The notes: generated by a model not told the origin, from the sequence alone. Shown: positions 34,160-43,528, counted from the stretch's first letter. The stretch: DNA of 64,000 nt from Paraburkholderia sp. BCC1884 (GCF_900996225.1 NZ_CAAJGL010000090.1:620001-684000), one strand, 5' to 3'. Program-made: numbers and translations.

Positions 34160-35116
34160 ATGGACATTCTTTTCATCGCCGATCCGCTCTCGCACTTCAA
34201 GATCTACAAAGACTCGACTTACGCGATGATGGCGGAAGCGGCGCGCCGCGGCCACGTGGTGTATGCGTGCGAGCCGAAGCATCTGGCATGGACCGGCGGC
34301 GACGTGGAAGCCAATGTGCAGCGCTTCGCGATCGTCGGCGACGTCACCGATCTGCATCGCGAAGTCTGGTACGCGGCGGACGCCCCGACGGCGCGCTCGC
34401 TCAAGAGCTTCAGCGCGGTCGTGATGCGTAAGGATCCGCCGTTCGACATGGAGTACGTGACGTCGACATGGCTGCTCGAAATGGCCGAACGCGGCGGCGC
34501 GCGCATCTTCAACAAACCGCAGGCGATCCGCGATCACTCGGAAAAGCTGGCGATCGGCGAATTCGCACAGTTCGTCACGCCCACGCTGGTCACGCGCGAC
34601 GCCACCCGTTTGCGTGCTTTCCACGAAGAACATGGCGACGTGATCCTGAAGCCGCTCGACGGCATGGGCGGCATGGGCGTGTTCCGCGTGAAGGCCGACG
34701 GCATGAACCTCGGTTCGATCATCGAAATGCTGAGCCACGACGGCACGCGTTCGGTGATGGCGCAGAAATTCATCCCCGAGATCAAGGAGGGGGACAAGCG
34801 CATTCTGCTGATCGGCGGCGAAGCGGTGCCGTTTTCGCTCGCGCGGATTCCTCAGGGTAATGAAGTGCGCGGCAATCTCGCGGCGGGCGGTTTGGGCGTG
34901 GCGCGTCCGCTTACCGAGCACGATCGCAAGATCGCCGACACGCTGGCGCCGGTGCTCGCGGCGCGCGGTTTGCTACTGGTTGGACTGGATGCCATTGGCG
35001 ACTGGCTGACCGAAGTGAACGTCACGAGTCCGACGTGTTTCCGCGAGATCATGGATCAAACCGGTTTCGACGTCGCCGCCATGTTTATCGATGCGTTGGA
35101 GCGTGCGGCCGCCTGA
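34160..35116 (+). CDS. gshB: Glutathione synthetase
   Basis: ATP-grasp enzyme of 318 residues that adds glycine to gamma-glutamylcysteine. It has the N-terminal DPLSHFKIYKDSTYAMM, the pair RKDPPFDMEYVTSTW, the ATP-grasp loop LKPLDGMGGMGVFR and the C-terminal WLTEVNVTSPTCFREI. The start ATG was chosen because it gives the family N-terminus MDILFIADP. Confidence 0.97.
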   Translation: MDILFIADPLSHFKIYKDSTYAMMAEAARRGHVVYACEPKHLAWTGGDVEANVQRFAIVGDVTDLHREVWYAADAPTARSLKSFSAVVMRKDPPFDMEYVTSTWLLEMAERGGARIFNKPQAIRDHSEKLAIGEFAQFVTPTLVTRDATRLRAFHEEHGDVILKPLDGMGGMGVFRVKADGMNLGSIIEMLSHDGTRSVMAQKFIPEIKEGDKRILLIGGEAVPFSLARIPQGNEVRGNLAAGGLGVARPLTEHDRKIADTLAPVLAARGLLLVGLDAIGDWLTEVNVTSPTCFREIMDQTGFDVAAMFIDALERAAA

Positions 35117-35187
35117 CGTGGTGCCCTTGAATGCAGGCCGCGGCCCCCAAACTGTGTCGTTAATCCGCATCAGGTAGTACAGCGGCT

Positions 35188-35214
35188 TTGACGCGAAAAT
35201 GGGCCTGCTACAAT
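35188..35214 (+). promoter_or_regulatory. Sigma-70 promoter upstream of the PTS genes
   Basis: TTGACG (35188-35193) and TACAAT (35209-35214) with a 15-base spacer, or 16 if the -35 is shifted by one. It lies 235 bases before the EIIA gene in the 332-base gap after gshB, and no gene is supported in that gap. Confidence 0.5.
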
Positions 35215-35448
35215 GCCCGCTCTTCCGCGCCAGGCTCGATCGAAGGCGTCCACGGGGCGTCTGAGGCAGGGATTGCGGACGTGTGATCGCGCAGTGGTTC
35301 GCCGGCGCCGGCGCAGTATCGGGCGCTGTGATGCGTACATCGCGTGATGTGTTCCGGCTCTCATGGCCCACGGCCGGTCGAGAGCGCTTGGTGGCGGGAT
35401 TCGTCCCGCTCCACGGTTCAGGGCCGTTCTTTTGGCAGTAAGGCTGAC

Positions 35449-35976
35449 ATGGCAGGCATTCTGATCATTGCGCACGCTCCTTTCGCCACCGCGTTGCGCG
35501 ACTGTATTTCGCACATTTATGGTGGCTTGCCGGCGCGCATCGGCGTGATCGACGTATCGCCCGATTGCGATCCGGTGCAGCAAGTCGCGTTCGCGAATTC
35601 GGAGATCGAGCGTCTCAAGGAAGAAAACGGTGCGCTCGTGCTCACGGATATGTTCGGCGCGACGCCCGCGAATATCGCGGGCCGGCTCGCCTCGCTGCCG
35701 AACGTGCGCGTGCTGTGCGGCGTCAATTTGCCGATGCTGGTACGCGCGGTCTGCTATCGCGCCACGCCGCTCGACACGCTGGTCGACAAGGCGCTGGCCG
35801 GCGCGACCAAAGGTGTGCACGCAATCGGACCCGCTACGCCCGCACCGGTTGCGCCGAGCGCGGAATCCGGCGATTGTCTGCCCGCCTTGCCGCCCGATGC
35901 CGCGCCCGGTGACTGTCTGCCCGCGCTGCCGCCCGGCGCGGATCTGACGCAGAAGGCCGACTCAGCCGGGTTGTGA
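35449..35976 (+). CDS. PTS EIIA-Man family protein
   Basis: Phosphocarrier of 175 residues with a mannose-type EIIA domain (residues 1-125). The phosphorylated His9 lies in IIAHAPF, and the ADMFGATP-like TDMFGATPANIAG is present. No EIIB or EIIC genes are nearby, so it is probably a regulatory PTS protein as in other betaproteobacteria. The C-terminal 45 residues are unusual: a Pro/Ala linker and two copies of GDCLPALPP (residues 141-149 and 154-162). Confidence 0.9.
   Translation: MAGILIIAHAPFATALRDCISHIYGGLPARIGVIDVSPDCDPVQQVAFANSEIERLKEENGALVLTDMFGATPANIAGRLASLPNVRVLCGVNLPMLVRAVCYRATPLDTLVDKALAGATKGVHAIGPATPAPVAPSAESGDCLPALPPDAAPGDCLPALPPGADLTQKADSAGL
35869..35934 (+). repeat. Tandem near-duplicate encoding GDCLPALPP in the EIIA tail
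   Basis: Two 27-base units (35869-35895 and 35908-35934) encode identical GDCLPALPP peptides but differ at several third positions, so the duplication is not recent. They lie 12 bases apart. Confidence 0.8.
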
Positions 35977-36079
35977 CCCACCGGCAGGACGCACGGTCTG
36001 ACTCTGGTTTCACACGCATTGCAGGTGGAGTGCAGTTCCACCTTTCACAACAACATTTACCCGCGCTTCGGACCATCAC

Positions 36080-36349
36080 ATGCTGCAACAGGAAACGACT
36101 ATTGTGAACAAGCTGGGGCTGCACGCGCGAGCGTCGGCCAAGTTGACGCAACTCGCGGGCAGCTACCAGTCGGAAATCTGGATGAGCCGCAATGGCCGCC
36201 GCATCAATGCGAAGAGCATCATGGGAGTCATGATGCTGGCCGCGGGCATCGGCAGCACGGTGCTGATCGAAACGGAAGGCGCCGACGAAAAAGAAGCGAT
36301 GGACGCATTGTTGAAACTGATTGCCGATAAATTCGGCGAGGGTCAGTGA
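36080..36349 (+). CDS. ptsH: PTS phosphocarrier HPr
   Basis: HPr of 89 residues. The phosphorylated His15 lies in KLGLHARAS, and Ser46 lies in AKSIMGVMML, the position used by HPr kinase where present. It passes phosphate from EI (next gene but on its own transcription arm) to EIIA proteins. It is 103 bases after the EIIA gene and is followed by a terminator. Confidence 0.97.
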   Translation: MLQQETTIVNKLGLHARASAKLTQLAGSYQSEIWMSRNGRRINAKSIMGVMMLAAGIGSTVLIETEGADEKEAMDALLKLIADKFGEGQ

Positions 36350-36374
36350 TTTTGCGCGTCCACGTTGCATGAGA

Positions 36375-36408
36375 TCAACGCCGCGGCTGTCCGCGGCGTT
36401 TTTTTTAG
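36375..36408 (+). terminator. Terminator after ptsH
   Basis: AACGCCGCGG and CCGCGGCGTT around a CTGT loop, followed by a run of T. Readthrough or a separate promoter (TATAAT at 36533) would serve ptsI. Confidence 0.9.
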
Positions 36409-36532
36409 CGCGTAACAATGGCCCTGGAATCAACAGACGAAAATTCCGTGCTGTCGCGCCGATTACAATCATTCGTGCTGCGCTGCACACACCGTTGCCC
36501 TACGTGCATGGGGCGCGGAATTTATAATGACG

Positions 36533-36538
36533 ATGAGA
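36533..36538 (+). promoter_or_regulatory. Candidate -10 element for ptsI
   Basis: TATAAT 56 bases before the ptsI start, after the ptsH terminator. No clear -35 was found. Confidence 0.45.
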
Positions 36539-36593
36539 GTCTGAGAGCATTGCAGCGGTTTGCCGCGGCATCACACAACTAGAGGAGGTGCGC

Positions 36594-38342
36594 GTGTCCT
36601 TCACGCTGCATGGAATTCCCGTGTCACGCGGTATCGCCATCGGGCGGGCTTATCTGATCGCCCCGGCCGCACTGGACGTAGACCACTATCTGGTCGAGCC
36701 CGCTCAAATCGAGAGCGAGGTCGAACGCTTTCGCACGGCCCAGCAACAGGTGCACCACGAGCTCGACACGTTGCGCGCCGATCTTGCGGCAGACGCGCCC
36801 AGCGAAATGGGCGCGTTCATCAACGTGCATTCAATGATCCTGAACGATGCGATGCTCGTGCAGGAGACCATCGACCTGATCCGCACGCGCCGCTACAACG
36901 TGGAGTGGGCGCTCACCGAACAACTGGAGCGCCTGTCGCGCCACTTCGACGATATCGAAGACGAATACCTGCGCGAGCGCAAAGCCGACATCGAGCAGGT
37001 GGTGGAGCGCGTGCTGAAGGCGCTCGCGGGGGCATCGGCGGGACTGCCGGATAGTGTGCACGGTGCATGCGACGAGATGATCGTAGTCGCGCACGACATC
37101 GCGCCGGCCGACATGATGCAATTCAAAACGCAAACGTTTCAGGGTTTCGTCACCGATCTCGGCGGTCGCACCTCGCATACGGCGATCGTGGCGCGCAGTC
37201 TCGGCATTCCGGCGGCAGTTGGCGTACAGCACGCCAGCGCGCTGATCCGTCAGGACGATCTGATCATCGTCGACGGGGACCACGGTATCGTGATCGTCGA
37301 TCCCGCACCGATCGTGCTGGAAGAGTATTCGTATCGTCAAAGCGAAAAGGCGCTCGAGCAGCGCAAGCTGCAACGCCTGAAATTTTCGCCGACGCAAACG
37401 CTGTGCGGCACGCGCATCGAGTTGTGCGCGAACATCGAATTGCCGGAAGACGCGCGCGCGGCGGTGGACGCGGGTGCAACCGGCGTCGGCTTGTTTCGCA
37501 CCGAGTTCCTGTTCATGAATCACAAGGACCGTCTGCCGGAAGAGGAAGAGCAGTTCGCTGCTTACCGTCGCGCGGTCGAGTTGATGAACGGTCTGCCGGT
37601 TACGATCCGCACGATCGACGTGGGCGCCGACAAGCCGCTCGATTCGATGAGCGGGGGCGATGGATATGAAACCGCTGCGAACCCCGCTTTGGGGCTGAGA
37701 GCGATCCGCTGGAGCCTCTCCGAGCCGCAGATGTTTCTCACGCAGTTGCGCGCCATTCTGCGGGCGTCGGCGTTCGGTACGGTGAAGATTCTGATTCCAA
37801 TGCTCGCGCATGCGCAGGAGATCGACCAGTCGCTTGATCTGATCCGCGAAGCCAAACGTCAACTGGACGACGCCGGCATTGCTTACGATCCGAACGTGCA
37901 GGTGGGCGCGATGATCGAGATTCCGGCTGCGGCGATCGCGTTGCCGCTGTTCCTGAAGCGGCTCGACTTCCTGTCGATCGGCACCAACGACCTGATCCAG
38001 TACACACTGGCGATCGATCGCGCGGACAACGCCGTCGCGCATCTGTACGATCCGCTGCATCCGGCGGTGCTGCATCTGATCGCGTTCACGCTGCGCGAGG
38101 CGAAGCGGGCGAACGTGCCAGTCTCGGTGTGCGGCGAGATGGCGGGCGACCCGGCGTTGACGCGCCTGTTGCTCGGCATGGGGCTCACGGAGTTTTCGAT
38201 GCATCCGAGCCAACTGCTTGTGGTCAAGCAGGAAGTGCTGCGCTCCCATCTGAAGACGCTGGAGAAGCCGGTGGCCGACGTGCTGGCTTCGTTCGAACCG
38301 GAGGAAGTGCAGGCGGCGCTCAAGCGAGTTATGTTGATCTGA
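36594..38342 (+). CDS. ptsI: PTS Enzyme I (phosphoenolpyruvate-protein phosphotransferase)
   Basis: Enzyme I of 582 residues, transferring phosphate from PEP to HPr. The phosphorylated His195 lies in GGRTSHTAIVARS, and the PEP-binding part shows GVGLFRTEFLFM, TIDVGADKPL and the late VSVCGEMAGDP. GTG 36594 is preferred to GTG 36588 because AGAGGAGG (36581-36588) then has a normal 5-base spacing and does not overlap the start. A strong terminator follows. Confidence 0.96.
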   Translation: MSFTLHGIPVSRGIAIGRAYLIAPAALDVDHYLVEPAQIESEVERFRTAQQQVHHELDTLRADLAADAPSEMGAFINVHSMILNDAMLVQETIDLIRTRRYNVEWALTEQLERLSRHFDDIEDEYLRERKADIEQVVERVLKALAGASAGLPDSVHGACDEMIVVAHDIAPADMMQFKTQTFQGFVTDLGGRTSHTAIVARSLGIPAAVGVQHASALIRQDDLIIVDGDHGIVIVDPAPIVLEEYSYRQSEKALEQRKLQRLKFSPTQTLCGTRIELCANIELPEDARAAVDAGATGVGLFRTEFLFMNHKDRLPEEEEQFAAYRRAVELMNGLPVTIRTIDVGADKPLDSMSGGDGYETAANPALGLRAIRWSLSEPQMFLTQLRAILRASAFGTVKILIPMLAHAQEIDQSLDLIREAKRQLDDAGIAYDPNVQVGAMIEIPAAAIALPLFLKRLDFLSIGTNDLIQYTLAIDRADNAVAHLYDPLHPAVLHLIAFTLREAKRANVPVSVCGEMAGDPALTRLLLGMGLTEFSMHPSQLLVVKQEVLRSHLKTLEKPVADVLASFEPEEVQAALKRVMLI

Positions 38343-38368
38343 GCTTTCGAAAGCGCTGCTTCAAACAA

Positions 38369-38397
38369 AACGCCGCACATGTGCGGCGTTTTTTTAT
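38369..38397. terminator. Terminator between ptsI and moeB
   Basis: AACGCCGCAC and GTGCGGCGTT around a two-base loop, followed by TTTTT. It separates two convergent genes and has A-residues on the other side, so it can act both ways. Confidence 0.92.
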
Positions 38398-38417
38398 GTC
38401 CGGCTTGCGTGGTCCTA

Positions 38418-39179
38418 TCAAGCGCGATGATGCATCTGCCCGCATACCGGGCAGTCTGCCTGGCGCGCAATGCGCATCGTGTTCCATTCCATGCGCAACG
38501 AGTCGAGCATCGTCAGGCGGCCCACCAGCGGCGTGCCGATGTCGCCGATCACTTTGAGTGCTTCTGCCGCCTGCATCGAGCCGATAATGCCCACCGTCGG
38601 CGCGAACACACCCATGGTCGAGCACGCGACTTCTTCGAACGGCTGGTCTTCCGGAAACACGCACGCGTAACACGGCGAGGCGTTGTCGCGGAAGTCGAAT
38701 GTGCTGATCTGGCCGTCGAAGCGCAACGCCGCGCCCGACACCAGCGGCACGCCGTGCTTCACGCAGGCGCGGTTGATCGCGTGACGGGTTGCGAAATTGT
38801 CGGTGCAATCGAGTACTACGGTGGCGTGGGGAACGTGCGCGTCGAGCCATGCCTCGTCGACGCGTTCGGCTACGGCGTTCACCACCACCTCGGGATTGAT
38901 CTGCGCGATCGCATCGCGTCCCGACTCCACCTTCTTGCGCCCGACCGACGCGGTCACATGCAGGATCTGCCGCTGGAGGTTGGTCAGGTCGACCGTGTCG
39001 GCGTCGACCAACGTCAGACGGCCGACGCCCGCCGCTGCGAGATACATGGCTGCGGGCGAACCCAACCCGCCCGCACCGACGACGATCGCATGAGCATCGA
39101 TAAAGCGCTGCTGCGCCTCGATACCGATTTCGTCGACGAGGATATGGCGGGAATAGCGGAGGAGTTGATCGTCATTCAT
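38418..39179 (-). CDS. moeB: Molybdopterin-synthase adenylyltransferase (MoeB/ThiF family)
   Basis: Adenylating enzyme of 253 residues that activates the C-terminal Gly of MoaD or ThiS. It has the nucleotide motif VVGAGGLGSPAAMYLAAAGVG, DADTVDLTNLQRQ, and a zinc site from CYACVFPE and CPVCGQ near the C-terminus. The assignment to MoeB rather than ThiF is by family similarity. The two cannot be separated firmly without partners. Confidence 0.92.
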   Translation of the reverse strand: MNDDQLLRYSRHILVDEIGIEAQQRFIDAHAIVVGAGGLGSPAAMYLAAAGVGRLTLVDADTVDLTNLQRQILHVTASVGRKKVESGRDAIAQINPEVVVNAVAERVDEAWLDAHVPHATVVLDCTDNFATRHAINRACVKHGVPLVSGAALRFDGQISTFDFRDNASPCYACVFPEDQPFEEVACSTMGVFAPTVGIIGSMQAAEALKVIGDIGTPLVGRLTMLDSLRMEWNTMRIARQADCPVCGQMHHRA

Positions 39180-39297
39180 GGCGAGGCGCGTGAGTGTGTC
39201 GCGCGAAGGAACGCAGACGGGAAGTCTGCGGCGCGCGTTGTCGTTGTGGTTATTTTAATCGCGCGAAGAAGAGGGATTACTGCGTGCTGGTGATACT

Positions 39298-39339
39298 GCG
39301 GGTCTTCGCATCGCGATGAACAGCGTTGCGAAGACCCGC
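39298..39339 (-). other. 13-bp perfect stem-loop between the protease gene and moeB
   Basis: GCGGGTCTTCGCA and TGCGAAGACCCGC with a 16-base loop, just after the stop of the S41 protease gene. It has no T-run, so it may be a processing or partial termination signal between the two genes. Confidence 0.6.
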
Positions 39340-39354
39340 TAAGGCTCAAGCTGC

Positions 39355-40941
39355 TTACTTGCTTTCCGTCGCCGGTGCCGAAGCGCCAGCCGGGCTGGAT
39401 GCACCCGGAACCGGCTGGGTCGGCTTGACTGCGACCGGTGCGGACGCCGAAGTGCCCGGCTTGTTCTGCGCCAGACGGCGCTCGCTCAGCGACTTCGATT
39501 CCTGAACCGGCTTGCCTTCCAGCTTGTTCAGCCCTTGTTGCAGCATGAAGTCGTCGGCCGAACCGAATTCGACCGGTTTGCGCTCGCGATCCTTCTGGCG
39601 CTGTTCCGGCGTCTTCTTGTCGTTCTGCTCTTCGAGCACACGCAGTTGTTCCATGCGATCGGCTTCGCGCTGTTCCGCTTCCTTCTTCTCGTTCGGGTCT
39701 TGCGTGTTGGCAAGGTGATTCGAGTAGTCGACTTCGCGGGTAACCAGTGCGTCGTCCGGATCGCCTTCCGCGTATTGATCGACCGCGATGTCAGGACGGA
39801 TGCCCTTGTTCTGGATCGAACGGCCGCTCGGCGTGTAGTAGTACGCCGTGGTCAGACGCAGCGCGGTGTCCGCCGTCATCGGGCGCACGGTCTGCACCGA
39901 GCCCTTGCCGAAGGTGGTCTTGCCGACGATCAGCGCACGATGCTGATCCTGCAGCGCGCCCGCGACGATTTCCGACGCCGACGCGGAGTACGCGTTGGTC
40001 AGCACGATCATCGGCACGGTCTTGAAGATCGGCGCTTCGTCCTTCAGCGGATCGCTGTCGAAGGATTGCAGACGGTAGTTGTCGTACGTGTCGCGGTAGA
40101 CCTGCTTCGAGTCCGGAATCTGGCCGTTGGTGGACACCACAACCGAATTCGGCGGCAGGAACGCGCCGGCTACGCCGACCGCGCTTTGCAGCAGACCGCC
40201 GCCGTTGTTGCGCAGATCGAGCACGAGACCCTTCAGGTTCGGCTGCTGACGCGCAATGTCCTGCAGTCGCGCGGCGAGGTCAGGTACGGTGCGTTCCTGG
40301 AAGCTCGTGATACGCACATACGCGTAGCCCGGCGCAAGAATCTTCATCTTGACCGACTGGACCTTGATGATTGCGCGCGTGACCGTGAGCGGGAACGTGC
40401 GGTCGTCGGTCTTGCGGAAGATCGTGAGCGTGACCTTGGTGCCCGGGTCGCCGCGCATCTGCTTGACGGCCTGGTCGAGCGTCATGCCACGAACCGGCTT
40501 GTCGTTGATGCGGGTGATCAGATCGCCCGGACGAATGCCGGCGCGGAACGCAGGCGTGTCTTCGATCGGCGAGATCACTTTGATAAGGCCGTCTTCCGAC
40601 GAAATTTCGATGCCGAGGCCCGCGAAGCGACCTTTGGTCTGCTCCTGCAGTTCTTCGTAATCAGTCTTGTCGAGGTACGACGAGTGCGGGTCGAGGCTCG
40701 CTACCATGCCCTTGATGGCGGCGGTGAGGAGCTTTTTATCGTCGACCGGTTCGACGTACTCATGCTTGATTTGCCCGAACACTTCGGCAAAGAGCCTGAG
40801 CTGGTCTAGCGGAAGCGGTGCGACTGCGCTCGACGCGGCACTGGCGGGTTGCTGGGCCGAGGCGGAAAGTTGCAGGGTGGCAAATACGCCGGTAGCAAGG
40901 CCCGCGGCAATCAGGCCGATATTTTTCAGGTTCTTTCGCAT
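39355..40941 (-). CDS. S41 family carboxyl-terminal processing protease
   Basis: Periplasmic serine protease of 528 residues (CtpA/Prc family). A signal sequence of about 30 residues is followed by the protease N-domain, a PDZ domain (GIEISSEDGLIKVISPIEDTPAF in parts, residues ~95-175) and the catalytic core with the Ser in NAYSASASEIVAG and the Lys in GKTTFGKGS. The final 120 residues are a charged coiled coil and a Pro/Ala tail, not part of the core fold. It is upstream of moeB on the same strand. Confidence 0.93.
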   Translation of the reverse strand: MRKNLKNIGLIAAGLATGVFATLQLSASAQQPASAASSAVAPLPLDQLRLFAEVFGQIKHEYVEPVDDKKLLTAAIKGMVASLDPHSSYLDKTDYEELQEQTKGRFAGLGIEISSEDGLIKVISPIEDTPAFRAGIRPGDLITRINDKPVRGMTLDQAVKQMRGDPGTKVTLTIFRKTDDRTFPLTVTRAIIKVQSVKMKILAPGYAYVRITSFQERTVPDLAARLQDIARQQPNLKGLVLDLRNNGGGLLQSAVGVAGAFLPPNSVVVSTNGQIPDSKQVYRDTYDNYRLQSFDSDPLKDEAPIFKTVPMIVLTNAYSASASEIVAGALQDQHRALIVGKTTFGKGSVQTVRPMTADTALRLTTAYYYTPSGRSIQNKGIRPDIAVDQYAEGDPDDALVTREVDYSNHLANTQDPNEKKEAEQREADRMEQLRVLEEQNDKKTPEQRQKDRERKPVEFGSADDFMLQQGLNKLEGKPVQESKSLSERRLAQNKPGTSASAPVAVKPTQPVPGASSPAGASAPATESK

Positions 40942-41320
40942 AGAGTCTGTTGCGGTCGGAAGCGCGTGGCAGCGTCGATAGAGATAGGGACGGACAAGTA
41001 TAACTGCACACCCGCCCACAAAGGGCGCAGCGCAGGCAATCGTGATTCGACAGCCGGCACCGGGCCTGGTTCGTGAGATCGTACCCGTGGCACCAAAGTA
41101 ATGTGTGGTAACCGTGAAGGGTGGGCAGAATGACGCGCGATGCCTGACCTGCGCGGCTCCGGCCGGTAGGTGTTGCCGGACGGTGCGGTGGAGGGCCGGC
41201 TGTCGCCAAGCCCCAAACGCGCCACGACTTCCGGCTGGACATGGCCGCAAGATGGCCGGGAGGTGGCGTGGAAATGACCGGCGAGCGAACTACCCAACCG
41301 GTTCATCCGCGGCTGTGGAA
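40942..41320. other. Gene-free stretch, leader of the S41 protease gene
   Basis: 379 bases between the protease start and the gpmA stop. On the reverse strand TATACT (40997-41002) is a -10-like element about 55 bases before the protease start, with a TTTGTG hexamer 14 bases upstream. The remaining 300 bases hold no gene or clear repeat. Confidence 0.4.
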
Positions 41321-42067
41321 TCAGCCTGCCTTGCCTTGCTTGGCAACAGCGGCCTGCGCCTTCGCGATCGCGTCCGGGTCGCCGAGGTAGTAATGCGTGA
41401 TCGGCTTCAGGTTCTCGTCGAGTTCATAGACGAGCGGCACGCCGTTTGGAATGTTCAGGCCGACGATGTCGTCGTCCGAAATATTGTCGAGGTACTTCAC
41501 CATCGCGCGGATCGAGTTGCCGTGCGCGGCGATCACGATCTTGCGGCCCGACTTGATGGCCGGCGCGATCGACTCGTTCCACAGCGGCAGCACGCGCGCG
41601 ACGGTGTCTTTCAGGCACTCGGTGAGCGGCAATTGCTCGCGCGGAACCTTGGCGTAACGCGGGTCGTTGTACGGTGCGCGCTCGTCGGTCGGTTCGAGCG
41701 CCGGCGGCGGCGTATCGTAGCTGCGACGCCAGATCAGGACCTGTTCGTCGCCGAATTTGGCGGCGGTTTCCGCCTTGTTCAGGCCCGACAGCGCGCCGTA
41801 GTGACGTTCGTTCAGACGCCACGAATGCACCACCGGCAGGTACATCAGATCCATCTTGTCCTGCACGTGCCACAAGGTGCGGATCGCGCGTTTGAGCACC
41901 GACGTGTAGGCGATATCGAACGTATAGCCCGATTCCTTCAGCAGCACGCCGGCTTGCTGCGCCTCACTGTTGCCCTGCTCGGTCAGGTCGACGTCGACCC
42001 AGCCCGTGAAGCGGTTTTCCTTGTTCCACGTCGATTCGCCGTGGCGGATGAGAACGAGTTTGTACAT
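41321..42067 (-). CDS. gpmA: 2,3-bisphosphoglycerate-dependent phosphoglycerate mutase
   Basis: Glycolytic enzyme of 248 residues interconverting 3- and 2-phosphoglycerate. The phosphohistidine motif LIRHGESTWN is at the N-terminus, and the second His lies in IAAHGNSIRAMVKYL. The segment NRFTGWVDVDLTEQG and ERHYGALSGLNK are typical of dPGM. It is divergent from the rhodanese gene. Confidence 0.98.
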   Translation of the reverse strand: MYKLVLIRHGESTWNKENRFTGWVDVDLTEQGNSEAQQAGVLLKESGYTFDIAYTSVLKRAIRTLWHVQDKMDLMYLPVVHSWRLNERHYGALSGLNKAETAAKFGDEQVLIWRRSYDTPPPALEPTDERAPYNDPRYAKVPREQLPLTECLKDTVARVLPLWNESIAPAIKSGRKIVIAAHGNSIRAMVKYLDNISDDDIVGLNIPNGVPLVYELDENLKPITHYYLGDPDAIAKAQAAVAKQGKAG

Positions 42068-42152
42068 GAGATTGCCGGTCGGTAGTGAGGAAGCAGGAAG
42101 GCGTTGCGGGGGTCCTCTAGAGGAGCGCCGCCATCGCGTCAGACGGTTATTT

Positions 42153-42158
42153 TATAAT
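42153..42158 (+). promoter_or_regulatory. Candidate -10 element of the rhodanese-grxC-secB genes
   Basis: TATAAT in the divergent gpmA/rhodanese region, 47 bases before the chosen GTG start. The -35 region is poor. Confidence 0.45.
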
Positions 42159-42204
42159 GGGTGGATTGCCCTTTTCGATTTCTCTCTTTTTCGGCGGATT
42201 TTCC

Positions 42205-42630
42205 GTGAAGTTTTTCACTGATTACACAAACCTTGTACTGATCGCGATCGTCCTCATCTCTGGTGGGTTGCTGCTGTGGCCAACGATCATGCGGCGCGGC
42301 CGTGGCGGCCTGTCGGCCGCTGAAGCTACCCAGTTGATCAACCGCCGCAACGCGGCGGTCATCGATCTGCGCCCCACCGCCGATTACGCCAAGGGCCATT
42401 TGCCCGCGGCACGGCACCTTGAATTTGCGGAACTGCAGGCGAAAGTCGCGCAACTCGTGAAGAACAAGAGCAACCCGGTACTGCTGGTGTGTCAAACCGG
42501 CCAGCAGTCGAACAAGGCAGCGCGTATCGTGCAGGATGCAGGATATGCCGAAGTCCATGTTCTCGAAGGCGGTGTCGACGCCTGGCAGAAAGCCGGCATG
42601 CCGGTTGTGAAACAAGGAGTAGCCAAGTGA
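42205..42630 (+). CDS. Membrane-anchored rhodanese-like protein
   Basis: Protein of 141 residues with one N-terminal helix (VLIAIVLISGGLLLWP) and a rhodanese domain whose active-site loop reads CQTGQQS (Cys near residue 96). The GTG at 42205 was chosen. The upstream ATG at 42157 lies within the TATAAT element. In many proteobacteria a similar gene precedes grxC-secB. It may act in thiosulfate or persulfide transfer, but the acceptor is unknown. Its stop overlaps the grxC start (GTGA). Confidence 0.85.
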   Translation: MKFFTDYTNLVLIAIVLISGGLLLWPTIMRRGRGGLSAAEATQLINRRNAAVIDLRPTADYAKGHLPAARHLEFAELQAKVAQLVKNKSNPVLLVCQTGQQSNKAARIVQDAGYAEVHVLEGGVDAWQKAGMPVVKQGVAK

Positions 42631-42887
42631 ACAAAGTGATCATGTACAGCACCCAGGTGTGCCCGTATTGCCAGATGGCCGAACGTCTTTTAAAGTCGCG
42701 CGGCGTCGAGCACGTTGAGAAGGTACTGATCGACAAAGACCCGGCCCGTCGTGAAGAAATGATGACCCGGACCGGTCGTCGCACGGTGCCGCAGGTGTTC
42801 ATCGGCGAGACGCATGTGGGCGGGTACGACGACCTGTCCGCGCTCGACCGCGCGGGCGGTCTGACGCCTCTGCTCGAAGCCGCCTGA
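42627..42887 (+). CDS. grxC: Glutaredoxin 3
   Basis: Monothiol/dithiol glutaredoxin of 86 residues. The active site is CPYC (Cys12, Cys15), and glutathione-binding residues are in RRTVPQVFIG and GGYDDLSAL. The GTG start is preceded by AAGGAG with a 7-base spacing. The glutathione pathway genes gshA and gshB are in the same window. Confidence 0.96.
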   Translation: MNKVIMYSTQVCPYCQMAERLLKSRGVEHVEKVLIDKDPARREEMMTRTGRRTVPQVFIGETHVGGYDDLSALDRAGGLTPLLEAA

Positions 42888-43036
42888 ATTCGCGCGCCCG
42901 CGGGCGTGTGAGAGGCGGGTGAAATACAAGCCGGCGCATCCTCGCCCGATCCGGGCGGGCGAGGCGCCGCAACGATCTGGCGGCCCATGCAAGCGTGGGT
43001 CGCCGCCATGCATACCTATCAGGGAATCACTTCATC

Positions 43037-43507
43037 ATGTCCGACGAGAATAACCAGCCGTTCTTCAACATCCAGCGCATCTACCTGAAGGACATGTCGC
43101 TCGAGCAGCCGAATTCGCCGGGCATCTTCCTCGAGCAGGAAATGCCGTCGGTCGAAGTCGAAGTCGACGTGAAGGCCGAGCGCCTCGCCGACACGGTGTT
43201 CGAAATCCTCGTCACGGGCACGGTCACGGCCAAGGTGTCGGACAAGGTTGCGTTCCTGATCGAAGCCAAGCAAGCCGGCATTTTCGACATCCGCAACATC
43301 CCGGCTGAGCAGATCGATCCGCTGGTCGGCATCGCCTGCCCGACGATCCTGTTCCCGTACCTGCGCTCGAACATTGCCGACGCGATCACTCGCGCCGGGT
43401 TCCCGCCGATCCACCTCGCCGAAATCAACTTCCAGGCGCTGTACGAGCAACGTCTCGCGCAGATGGGTGGCCAGGAAGCCCCGGCGCAGAACGGCGTCAC
43501 GCACTAA
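43037..43507 (+). CDS. secB: Protein-export chaperone SecB
   Basis: Tetrameric chaperone of 156 residues that keeps secretory proteins unfolded and hands them to SecA. The family segments FNIQRIYLKDMSLE, FLIEAKQAGIFDI and CPTILFPYLRSNIADAITRAGFPPIHLAEINF are visible in part. The start lies within a 149-base gap after grxC. The order grxC-secB-gpsA is the same as in E. coli. Confidence 0.98.
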   Translation: MSDENNQPFFNIQRIYLKDMSLEQPNSPGIFLEQEMPSVEVEVDVKAERLADTVFEILVTGTVTAKVSDKVAFLIEAKQAGIFDIRNIPAEQIDPLVGIACPTILFPYLRSNIADAITRAGFPPIHLAEINFQALYEQRLAQMGGQEAPAQNGVTH

Positions 43508-43528
43508 GTGTCGCAGGCAGTGCCGGCT

